Made by a program: the position numbers and the translations under genes
NCBI GenBank assembly: GCA_030037995.1
Contig: JASHPQ010000120.1
Coordinates: forward strand, 1 to 36,934
Reading direction: 5' to 3'
Origin: Nitrososphaerales archaeon
Lineage (GTDB): Archaea; Thermoproteota; Nitrososphaeria; Nitrososphaerales; CADDZS01
DNA length: 36,934 bases
Notes under the pieces: model-generated
Told to the model about the DNA's origin: nothing
The model's input: the letters and a program-made list of their open reading frames with translations, nothing else
The model's database searches: none
Shown: positions 15,847 to 23,568 of the stretch, piece after piece
How positions within the stretch are numbered: the first letter of the stretch is position 1
Layout: every line of letters begins with the position of its first letter

Positions 15847-16352
15847 ACGTCACCCTCAACGTTCAGAGTTCCTTCGAGTTCTTGACTTCCGAGAGTCTGT
15901 GTCTCGTACTGTTCAGACGGAGAAGGAGGAAGTGACTCTTCCGCTTCTTCGCCAGACTCTGCTCGCGCCAGGAGCTGATCAGTGTACTCTTTGGAGAGGA
16001 CCCGCGCGGTGAAAAGATTCACGAGACTGTTGGTCGACGCTTCTCCGGTAAGCTTTCCCAGCTCTCCCCGGCTCTCCCTCCACTTCAGCTTGGTGTTGCC
16101 GCTCTTGCTTACGTAAATTATTCCGAGTATGTCCCTAGCATTAACGAAAGTAATGTCCCTGATTTTTTTGAGGCTCACCTTATCCGCAGCTTCGATGTAG
16201 ATCGATCCGGTATCCCCCTCCTTTTCAGGAAACACCTCCGGGTCTCTAAAGTACCCCTCTGGGATGAATGACATGCAAGTGCTCTGTATCAGAAACCTTC
16301 GAAAATTCTCCAGAGTGCAGGTGGTCTCGATACTAACCAATTTTTCCAACAT
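15843..16352 (-). CDS. Hypothetical protein, first gene downstream of PolB (169 aa)
   Basis: I do not recognise the family. The ATG start is clear. Residues 1-120 look folded (an amphipathic start LEKLVSIETTCTLENFRRFL; strands around GSIYIEAADKVSLKKIRDITFVNARDILGIIYVSKSG). After an ALSKEYTDQLLARAESG-like helix the last 45 residues are low-complexity, acidic and Ser/Pro/Gln-rich, probably disordered. It ends in an overlap with the 124-aa gene. It lies about 200 bases downstream of the polymerase gene on the same strand. The recurring question is whether these two are replication accessory proteins or merely neighbours. Confidence 0.6.
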   Translation of the reverse strand: MLEKLVSIETTCTLENFRRFLIQSTCMSFIPEGYFRDPEVFPEKEGDTGSIYIEAADKVSLKKIRDITFVNARDILGIIYVSKSGNTKLKWRESRGELGKLTGEASTNSLVNLFTARVLSKEYTDQLLARAESGEEAEESLPPSPSEQYETQTLGSQELEGTLNVEGDV

Positions 16353-16556
16353 CTCCCAATGTTAAAATTCTAGATCGAAACACGGCGGCCTCGTGTCTTC
16401 TGATCTTTCAATTTGATTGAAGTAAATATAATTATGTTGCGGATGGATAGGAATCTTTCACAGGGGCTGTGAAGACAATAGCCCGTTGAGCGCTCGACAT
16501 ACCTTGGCGCGGTGAGAACGATCTTGAGTTCCGAGCCCTTTACAATGTCATGCTTT

Positions 16557-19500
16557 TCAGGCCGAGGTCCAGAAGAAATCTTCCAGTTTGGTGGCTCCAA
16601 GGATCTCATCAAAATCATAACCGAGAGAGCCCAAGATCTGATCGAAGGTACTCCTCATGTACTCGATGTACTTGTCGACATCGATCTCGTTGGCCCTCGC
16701 CATCTTTGCCGGCTTTGCGCCGTCCGCGTTGTTAGTTTTGACAAAGGAGATAATGTCGCCCGCACGAACATCCTTCCCGGACCTCTGGAGCAGCTGCGCT
16801 GCGCGCACATGTTGGGGAATGGAGTCCCGGTATCCGGCTATGTCTTTCCCAATCATCACGTTGAAGGCCAGTTCGTCCATTGGAATCTGACGATTCTTGA
16901 GACGGTTGTAATCGCTTGTCAGTCGAGTTTTGATTTCCTCCCTCGCCATTTCGAAATCATCGGCGGTCTTGATTCTGCTCAAGACTTCCAGAACATACGC
17001 GAAGGTATCCTTGATGAATTGCGGGGTCTGGGATTTCTTCCCGGTCAGGCCCTTGATGTCCACCGTCCCGTCCTCCAGAACTCCAAAGTAATTTTTCTTC
17101 CTCTGGCTCATTGCGACATACCGGTAAACCTTGTCCACGTCTAGCTCAATTCCCAGGTTGTTCCGGGTCCACTCGGACACTTCGTTTATCTGGGCCTCGG
17201 ACGGGGCGTGAATGAATAGACTGTCCGTGTCGGAGTATACGACTTCGATGCCTAACTCTCGGCACTTTTCAATCGTCCTGGTTATCGCAATGCGCCCTAA
17301 AGTTGCGACCGCGTCTGCAGCAGGCAGACAGTAGAGCGGGAAGCTGTCAAATCCAAGTACTCCATAGCTCTGTCCGACTGGTACGAAGATCCCGTTCCGG
17401 CCCGCAAAAACAGTGTGGTTCTTTTTAGTCGTCACACAATACACATAACCGGCGAACTTTTCTTTTGTGAGCCATTTGCTAATTTCACTTCCCGACTCTG
17501 TTAGCCCTACCGCCGAGTCGTACCAGCAGACCCGATAGATCGCTCTTGCGTCGTTATCCTGCAGCATTCTTGGACGATAGCCCAACTCAGCTAATAGGCA
17601 GCAGACCTGCTCTGCGAGCACTTTACTCGCGGTTGTGTATCTCGGATCTCGCAGATTCCCGTCACCCTTGTAAAGTGAGGACATCAAGCGGTGCTTCACA
17701 AAAGTAGATGATTGTCGCAAGACCTCTGGGATCTGTTTGTTTTTCGCTCCCTTACGAATCTCGCTAACGCAGAACCGATGAAGCGCCGGATTTGCTATTC
17801 TGAAACTGTGCGCGTACTCTTTGTATCTCAGGTTCAGCTTTTGCAGTAGCCGACGTATTTCCCCCCGAAACAGGTTGCCCCTTGAATTTCCATGCAATCC
17901 GTATTCTTGGGTGATGACGATCCTGTAATCCAATCCTCTATGATGACCGTTTCCGTAAATCTTCTCTGGAGTGCTTCCCAGATGTCCCTCTGAAATAATC
18001 CACCCGCAGAGCTCGGCAAACTCCACTTTTTTGAATTCAAAGGGATACCTTGAATGACCCGACGTAAGAAAGACCTCCCCACCAAGAGACCTGATCGTCT
18101 TCAATTGATCTCGGGTAAGATTCTTGCATAGGAAAGACTTTGATTGCTTGTCGTAGTAACCAAGTTTCGACGCGAATCCCCAAAGTTCTGAAAATTGGGA
18201 ATCCATATGATGATTCGTAACGGCAACGGGGAACATAATAGCAAACGAGTCGCAGCCCCGGTATTCCGATAGGGAAATGGTAGATTCATCCTCTTGAATT
18301 TGAGGAGATTGCAACCTTGGTATGGAGATGTTAGTCCATTTTTCAATCTCTTCCGCGCTAAGAAATGATATCGGCCTTTGTCCTTGTTTTACAATTAACT
18401 TGTGATTCTTTGTGACCTTGAGGTCGACCTGCTTTCCATTTTCAAAGTGGTAAAGGTAATCGTCGTAAGGAAAAGTTTGAGTCTCTATAACTTCGTCTAT
18501 TTCTGGCACCATTGTTGAGGGATCCACGTTGATTACTCGGTCCCCCACTCGAACGTCTTTGATGTTCTTGATTCCATAAGGAGTGAGTACTTCGGTATCG
18601 CTCGTAAAGCAAGCATTGAGGATTACCTTGAGACCTTGGGTTACGACTTTATACAGCTCCCTATCTTCCCTGGACAGGGTCTTGCTCTTCGTTAGCTGTT
18701 TGTAATAGTCGACCCGCAAATCTCGCAGAGAGCCCACCACCAGTGACTCGATACCCCTGCGTTTGGTGCATGTCCATGTGGCAATCCCCGGAATCACGTT
18801 GCTCCGGCACTCCGGGTGCACACAGTCCACGGTCTCATAGGAAATGTTATTCACTTTGATCAGGGAGGGGTACAGCGACGCAAAGTCCAGTACCGAGACA
18901 TTGAAGTGGACTCCCGATATCGGGTCGATTACTAACCCACCCTTGTACTTCTTTCCCTTGATCACGGCTTCAGATTTTGCACCACCCTTTTCCTTGAGTT
19001 CCTCCGGCCTTGGAATTAGGGCGTTCTCCCGGCGATGCTCAAAGTAGAGCATGCTCCTTATCCAGTTGGACACCCCCAGCCTGGACAGGTCGTCTATGGG
19101 CATCTTCCCCACACGGGCGATGACCTGCAGTACCTTCATCAGAACCTCATTCCAGATGGAAGCTAGCCTGTAGGTGAGATCAGCATCCTGCAAATTGTAA
19201 TGTGCCAGCTGATACAGCGGCAGGTCGTTTATCGAGCCTTCAAACTCGATCTTCGACTCTCCGAGAAGGCCTTCGGCAATGCCGTCCAGAGTCTGCTCAG
19301 AGTACTTGTTCGAAAAGGCGTAGATCTTCAGAGAGCGATTGTTGAAGGTCTTGTAAAGATCGATATGCACACCGTGTTTCAGTCCCGCAAAGTTATTCCC
19401 CAGAACGATCGGGATGCACTCTTTAGGAATCCCCATTTCAGGACGGAGTGCCCTGTGAAAGAGAAAATCCAAATCAAAATCGTCGCCGTTGAAGCTGGTG

Positions 19501-20453
19501 AGAAAGGGATACTCCAGCAGATCTCGAAAAACCTGAATCAACAGGTCTCGCTCTCTCTCAAAAATGAGTACCCGAGCTTCCGGCGGGAGAACGCTCGAAT
19601 CTCCGAGTTCCAGGTCTTCTCTCTTCAAGAGGTAGACGGTTTTCTCTTGTCTGGAAACAAGGGACACCGCAACGACCGGTTGGTCTGCTATCTTCGGGTC
19701 CGGGATCCTGTTTTCCTGTGATAAAACCTCGATGTCTATTGCAGCATGCTTTATGTCTAAAAGTGGCTGATTCAGGAGAGAAGCCCAGGTTGTGATGGCG
19801 GTCGCGAGATCCGGCTTCGATGACGCGAGCGTTTTTCTCAGGGATTCTTCCACCTCCCTCGGCACAGTGAAAGGGACGGGTATAATTTTCCCATCGATGA
19901 TCCTGTAATAGGCCCCGACGACGAGGCCGTTGTCGTACAGGTAGTTCTCGTAGTACTTTATGTCTGCTTCCCAGCAGTTGATTGCGTTGCGAAGACTGTT
20001 CTCCTGGCCTCCAATGGCGAGCGGGTCTTTTGCGATGATCTTGCTCACGTTGATCTCTTTATCCGACAACGGATCGTACTTCGGAACGGTCACGATCCGC
20101 TCCAGGTTCGAGCGCTCCTTTAGCAGATACCTGAGATCGACCTCTTCTTGCTTGGAGTAGCAGTAGGGTTTGTGGCCGCTTCTGTCTGACCAGAGATAGA
20201 TTCTGTCCTCGTCTGGATCATAGAATTTTAAAACTGCAACCCGCCGCTCGCCGTCGTAGGTCGCCGAGACCAGCATCGAGCTTTCGCGAGTACTCACTTC
20301 TGTAGTCAAAAATTTGATTCTCTCGCGAAGCTTTTGGAGCGAATCCGCTTCCGGCCTGTAGGACTCGATCCTTACCCCAGAAGGTTTCTTCGGAGGCTCC
20401 GGAGCCTTCTCTTCTTGAAAAAATAATTCCAGGCTCGACTGTTGCTGCGACAA
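16557..20453 (-). CDS. polB: Family B DNA polymerase with in-frame intein
   Basis: This is a replicative DNA polymerase with 3'-5' exonuclease. The precursor has 1298 residues, of which 414 are an intein, leaving an 884-residue mature enzyme. Exonuclease motifs: Exo I D240-I-E242, Exo II NGDDFD (322-327), Exo III Y419-x3-D423. Polymerase motifs: A DFASLYPS (523-530), B KVILNA joined to SYG across the intein, C SDTDS (1074-1078). All catalytic acids are present. The N-terminus carries QSSLELFF (residues 5-12), matching the PCNA-binding QxxLxxFF box. The C-terminus (LEDFF, 1290-1294) is a degenerate second one. The start is TTG. It lies 113 bases downstream of the Tes-like gene with a strong hairpin between, and two unknown genes follow on the same strand. 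Confidence 0.97.
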   Translation of the reverse strand: MSQQQSSLELFFQEEKAPEPPKKPSGVRIESYRPEADSLQKLRERIKFLTTEVSTRESSMLVSATYDGERRVAVLKFYDPDEDRIYLWSDRSGHKPYCYSKQEEVDLRYLLKERSNLERIVTVPKYDPLSDKEINVSKIIAKDPLAIGGQENSLRNAINCWEADIKYYENYLYDNGLVVGAYYRIIDGKIIPVPFTVPREVEESLRKTLASSKPDLATAITTWASLLNQPLLDIKHAAIDIEVLSQENRIPDPKIADQPVVAVSLVSRQEKTVYLLKREDLELGDSSVLPPEARVLIFERERDLLIQVFRDLLEYPFLTSFNGDDFDLDFLFHRALRPEMGIPKECIPIVLGNNFAGLKHGVHIDLYKTFNNRSLKIYAFSNKYSEQTLDGIAEGLLGESKIEFEGSINDLPLYQLAHYNLQDADLTYRLASIWNEVLMKVLQVIARVGKMPIDDLSRLGVSNWIRSMLYFEHRRENALIPRPEELKEKGGAKSEAVIKGKKYKGGLVIDPISGVHFNVSVLDFASLYPSLIKVNNISYETVDCVHPECRSNVIPGIATWTCTKRRGIESLVVGSLRDLRVDYYKQLTKSKTLSREDRELYKVVTQGLKVILNACFTSDTEVLTPYGIKNIKDVRVGDRVINVDPSTMVPEIDEVIETQTFPYDDYLYHFENGKQVDLKVTKNHKLIVKQGQRPISFLSAEEIEKWTNISIPRLQSPQIQEDESTISLSEYRGCDSFAIMFPVAVTNHHMDSQFSELWGFASKLGYYDKQSKSFLCKNLTRDQLKTIRSLGGEVFLTSGHSRYPFEFKKVEFAELCGWIISEGHLGSTPEKIYGNGHHRGLDYRIVITQEYGLHGNSRGNLFRGEIRRLLQKLNLRYKEYAHSFRIANPALHRFCVSEIRKGAKNKQIPEVLRQSSTFVKHRLMSSLYKGDGNLRDPRYTTASKVLAEQVCCLLAELGYRPRMLQDNDARAIYRVCWYDSAVGLTESGSEISKWLTKEKFAGYVYCVTTKKNHTVFAGRNGIFVPVGQSYGVLGFDSFPLYCLPAADAVATLGRIAITRTIEKCRELGIEVVYSDTDSLFIHAPSEAQINEVSEWTRNNLGIELDVDKVYRYVAMSQRKKNYFGVLEDGTVDIKGLTGKKSQTPQFIKDTFAYVLEVLSRIKTADDFEMAREEIKTRLTSDYNRLKNRQIPMDELAFNVMIGKDIAGYRDSIPQHVRAAQLLQRSGKDVRAGDIISFVKTNNADGAKPAKMARANEIDVDKYIEYMRSTFDQILGSLGYDFDEILGATKLEDFFWTSA
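17370..18611 (-). mobile_element. PolB intein with LAGLIDADG homing endonuclease domain (414 aa)
   Basis: The element starts at C615 (CFTSDTEVLTPYG), directly after LNA of polymerase motif B, and ends at Q1028 before the extein Ser1029 (SYG). Splicing blocks are visible: block A Cys1, block B TKNH (681-684), block F near YVYCVTTKKNHTVFAG, block G GIFVPVGQ. The last two residues are Gly-Gln instead of His-Asn. The central region has two LAGLIDADG-type helices (LCGWIISEGH, 815-824; LMSSLYKGDGN, 923-933) with their acidic residues (Glu822, Asp931), so the endonuclease may be active. The insertion site is a classic one that disrupts the nucleotide-binding motif, so splicing is needed for polymerase function. 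Confidence 0.93.
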
Positions 20454-20524
20454 CGATAGCGCTTACAGGAGAAGCGTCGGAATGAAATTAAAGTATAACT
20501 GAGCTGACAGAAAAGAGACACTAG

Positions 20525-20551
20525 GATTCGGGAGAAAAAAATTCCCGAATC
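20525..20551. terminator. Strong hairpin between the Tes-like gene and polB
   Basis: Perfect nine-base arms GATTCGGGA (20525-20533) and TCCCGAATC (20543-20551) enclose a nine-base A-rich loop. It lies 16 bases downstream of the Tes-like stop and 70 bases before the polB start, both on the minus strand. It could terminate or stabilise the upstream transcript or control read-through into polB. No T-run follows on the minus strand, so a plain intrinsic terminator is not certain. Confidence 0.5.
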
Positions 20552-20566
20552 GAAGGAAGACCGCTT

Positions 20567-22288
20567 TTAGGAGCTGATGATCGGCAGAACGTCGCCAGTA
20601 ATGGTTTCCATATTTCTGGCTTGCTGTGTCTGCTGCATCACAACAGAGCAACCGCAACCAGCATGGTGCTGCTTCCCTTTCCGCAGAGTACCTCGGTACA
20701 ATCCCTGCTCTAGAGTGTGCCCTGAATTTTTCTCCCAGAGTTCTATCGGGATGGCATACTTTTGCTGAATTCGGTCCCTGTACCACTCGGGAATCACGTT
20801 GAACGCGCAGAATGGGATGATCCTCTGATCTGGAGTCACATAGTGGATATCACATCGCATCAGCCGTTCTTCATCGTGGTTGTACTTGTCCTGGAAGTGC
20901 ATCATTCCCAGGAACATTGTCTTTTGGTGGAAGTCTCCGAGCGCTTCGTAATCGTGCTTTACGAGCGCGTTGAACAGGAGCTTTGACAGGTTAATGCCGT
21001 CGGGCGTCTTCTCTTTGTCGATATACTTGCTAATGCTCGCGAGGATCTTTGGTATGACCACCAGCTTGCTCGCGCCTCCATTCAACTCGTCCGCCTTGTC
21101 CTGGAGATAGTTCAGCAAGCCTTCCATGTCCACAAACCTCGTCAGCGGAATCATGCTGTCGTGGTCCTTGAAGACGTACGTCCCTGCTCCGCAGGCAAAA
21201 TGAATCGATAGCTCATACTGCGGCTTTTTCGTAAAGGCTTCGATGAAATGAGTCATCGGGACGCAAGTAGGTACGGTGAACCAATCATCCTCCACAATCT
21301 CTCCCTTGGTCTGTTGCTCGATCCGCTGAATGGCGTCCGGAATCGTAATTCGGTACTTTTCCCTTTCCGACTTGGTGAGGCGTCCCGTAAGGGACACTGG
21401 CTGGAAGTTTACTGATCTGATGACATCGATGTTAGCTTGACCGAAGCGGATAATCTGCCCCAGTTCGTGGTCGTTGACCGATTTTATTACTGTGGGGACC
21501 AAGACTATGCCCAGTCCGGCTTTCCTACAATTCTCGATCGCATAAGGAGCCTCCCAGTGATTCTTCCCATTAGTCCTAGGCGTGACTCCGTCGAAACTCA
21601 TGTAGACTGTGTTTACGCCAGATTCTCTGAGCCGCTTTACCAGCGCGGGGTCAATTGCCATGTTTATGGCGTTGCTGTTAAGCTGAATGTGATCTACTCC
21701 TTCTTCCCTGCAGATTCTTACGATCTCGGGAAGATCAGGCCGCAGGGTCGGCTCTCCACCCGTGATCTGGATAGCGTTGCCAGGAACGGGCCTTTCCGCC
21801 CGGAGCGCTTTCACCATCGATCTGATCTGATCTAGAGTGGGTTCGTAGACGTAGGCGCCCTCTACCCCTTTCTTTGCATAGAAGAAACAGTACCAGCATG
21901 TGAGGTCGCACCTGTTGGTTATGACGAGATTCGTCAGCCCGCTGTGACTCAAGTGTGAGGAACATAACCCGCAGTTCTTGGGGCAGTTGCACTTTGAAAG
22001 GGGAACGTTGGGATTGTCAATTCCCTTGCCGTCGTGGAAGTACTTTGCAAACTTTTTGAACAGTCTAGCAGAACCAAAATACAGCTCTTCGCAAATGCCA
22101 TGATCGGGGCACGTCTTCGTGATCCAAATTTTCTCGTCTCTCTCAAATACCAGAGCAGGAATCGTCCTGTTGCATTCAGGACAAATGCTCGCCGTCTCGT
22201 GCGGGAGCGCATATACCGGAACCGTATTAGACCTAGTCTGAATCTGGACTATAGGCAGAAGCTCTTCTGCTCGTTGCATGAGAAACAA
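20567..22288 (-). CDS. tes: Radical SAM tetraether lipid synthase (Tes)-like protein
   Basis: This is a radical SAM enzyme of the MJ0619/Tes group (573 aa). Characterised Tes proteins join the phytanyl tails of archaeal lipids into C40 biphytanyl chains, making tetraether (GDGT) lipids. Visible are an N-terminal zinc/cluster-type segment (ICPECNRTIP...CPDHG), a second cysteine cluster CNCPKNCGLC (about 100-109), the radical SAM motif C127-x3-C131-x2-C134 (CDLTCWYC), the SAM-binding GGEPTLRP, and a cysteine-containing C-terminal extension (HHAGCGCS). Related enzymes of the same family methylate pterins, so lipid synthesis is likely but not certain. ATG 22279 is preferred over the TTG at 22288. 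A minus-strand TATA (22305-22311) lies about 29 bases before it, implying a nearly leaderless transcript. Confidence 0.85.
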   Translation of the reverse strand: MFLMQRAEELLPIVQIQTRSNTVPVYALPHETASICPECNRTIPALVFERDEKIWITKTCPDHGICEELYFGSARLFKKFAKYFHDGKGIDNPNVPLSKCNCPKNCGLCSSHLSHSGLTNLVITNRCDLTCWYCFFYAKKGVEGAYVYEPTLDQIRSMVKALRAERPVPGNAIQITGGEPTLRPDLPEIVRICREEGVDHIQLNSNAINMAIDPALVKRLRESGVNTVYMSFDGVTPRTNGKNHWEAPYAIENCRKAGLGIVLVPTVIKSVNDHELGQIIRFGQANIDVIRSVNFQPVSLTGRLTKSEREKYRITIPDAIQRIEQQTKGEIVEDDWFTVPTCVPMTHFIEAFTKKPQYELSIHFACGAGTYVFKDHDSMIPLTRFVDMEGLLNYLQDKADELNGGASKLVVIPKILASISKYIDKEKTPDGINLSKLLFNALVKHDYEALGDFHQKTMFLGMMHFQDKYNHDEERLMRCDIHYVTPDQRIIPFCAFNVIPEWYRDRIQQKYAIPIELWEKNSGHTLEQGLYRGTLRKGKQHHAGCGCSVVMQQTQQARNMETITGDVLPIISS

Positions 22289-22304
22289 CTACTACCGTCA
22301 GTGG

Positions 22305-22311
22305 TATTTAA
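22305..22311 (-). promoter_or_regulatory. TATA box of the Tes-like gene
   Basis: On the minus strand the sequence reads CTTAAATACC, close to the archaeal box A. Its centre is about 29 bases before the ATG at 22279, so transcription would begin only a few bases before the start codon. Confidence 0.55.
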
Positions 22312-22383
22312 GAATGCTCTTGTGCAATAGCATTTAGCAAAAAAGACGCTCAACCTCTCAGCAGCTGTCGAACTAAAGTTGAC

Positions 22384-22392
22384 ATTATAAAT
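22384..22392 (+). promoter_or_regulatory. TATA box of the DegT-family aminotransferase gene
   Basis: ATTATAAAT lies about 34 bases before ATG 22422. With initiation some 25 bases downstream, the leader would be under 12 bases. Together with the Tes promoter it forms a divergent promoter pair within about 140 bases. Confidence 0.55.
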
Positions 22393-22421
22393 TCCGAAAG
22401 CCGATACATGTTTCCATTACA

Positions 22422-23564
22422 ATGGTTCCAACGGAAAAGCGGCCCAAAGTAAAGATCGCCAAGCCCTTCAACGATGAGGCAATAGAGAAATCGGTAATTT
22501 CCATTCTGCGATCGGGCATGCTAGTCCAGGGGGAGTTCGTGAAGCAGTTTGAGTCTCGGCTTTCGGAATATATCGGTTGCCGTCACGTCGTCGCGGTGAA
22601 CTCGGGAACCGCCGCACTCCAGGTCGGACTGCAAGCTGCCACAGTTCCGAAAAAAAGTGGCGGGGGCGAGGTTATTACTTCGCCGTTGAGCTTTGCTGCA
22701 ACAGCGAACGCGGCGATCGCCAATGGCTTGACCCCGGTCTTCGCCGACGTAGATCCTGAGACCTTCAATATTGATCCGTCTGAGATTGAAGAGAAGATCT
22801 CCAGTAAGACCGTTGCCTTGGAGCCTGTAGACGTCTACGGTCTTCCTGCGGATTTGCAGAAGATAAAAGAGCTCGCGAGCAAAAATAAACTCCCAGTAAT
22901 AGAAGATGCGGCAGAAGCTATAGGTGCGAGGTCGCAAGGAAAGAGAATCGGAAATATTTCAGACGTCTCCTGCTTCAGCACTTACGCCACTAAAAATTTG
23001 CACACCGGCGAAGGCGGTTTCATCACTACAAACAGTGATTCCATTGCTGAGAAGATCCGCATGGTCAGAAATCAAGGACAAGCAAGCCGGTATAATCAAA
23101 AAACGATGGGGTACAATTTTCGGATGCTGGAAATATGCGCTGCCATCGGTCTCGAACAGCTAGACCAGCTGGACGAGTTGAACCAGAAGAGACGGGAACA
23201 TGCGAAAGCTCTGACCGAAGGGCTGGGGGACCTCGAAAGCCTCGGCTTTCAAAGAGTGGACGATCCCTCAAGCCACGCCTGGTACATGTTTTCTTTGATT
23301 TTGGACGAAAAACAGGCAGGCATTTCTCGGGATAAGCTGGTGCAGAAACTGAAGGATGAAGGAGTGGAAGCGGATGTGTCATGGCCCACTCCCATCCACC
23401 TGCAACCATTTTACAGGGAGACTTTCGACTATAAGGAGGGAGACTTCCCAGTCGCGGAGAAAATCTCCCAGATGATATTTCAGCTTCCGATACAGCCCTT
23501 CTTGTCAGATGAAGAAGTTCAAAGAGTCATTGCAACTGTCAAATCGATTCTTTCCTCTTCCTAA
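22422..23564 (+). CDS. DegT/DnrJ/EryC1/StrS-family PLP aminotransferase
   Basis: These enzymes transfer an amino group to keto-sugars, usually in the synthesis of nucleotide-activated aminosugars for surface glycans or N-glycans. The 380 residues match the family length. Visible are AVNSGTAALQVGLQAA (PLP phosphate region, about 58-73), a loop TSPLSFAATANAA, FADVDPETFNIDP, the Asp of EDAAEAIG that contacts the pyridine nitrogen (about 161-168), and the Schiff-base lysine K191 in STYATKNLHTGEGGF. In the usual P-VHLYG segment this protein has EPVDVYG. No other sugar-pathway gene is nearby, so the substrate cannot be named. It has its own TATA box and converges on proS. Confidence 0.92.
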   Translation: MVPTEKRPKVKIAKPFNDEAIEKSVISILRSGMLVQGEFVKQFESRLSEYIGCRHVVAVNSGTAALQVGLQAATVPKKSGGGEVITSPLSFAATANAAIANGLTPVFADVDPETFNIDPSEIEEKISSKTVALEPVDVYGLPADLQKIKELASKNKLPVIEDAAEAIGARSQGKRIGNISDVSCFSTYATKNLHTGEGGFITTNSDSIAEKIRMVRNQGQASRYNQKTMGYNFRMLEICAAIGLEQLDQLDELNQKRREHAKALTEGLGDLESLGFQRVDDPSSHAWYMFSLILDEKQAGISRDKLVQKLKDEGVEADVSWPTPIHLQPFYRETFDYKEGDFPVAEKISQMIFQLPIQPFLSDEEVQRVIATVKSILSSS

Positions 23565-23568
23565 TTTC

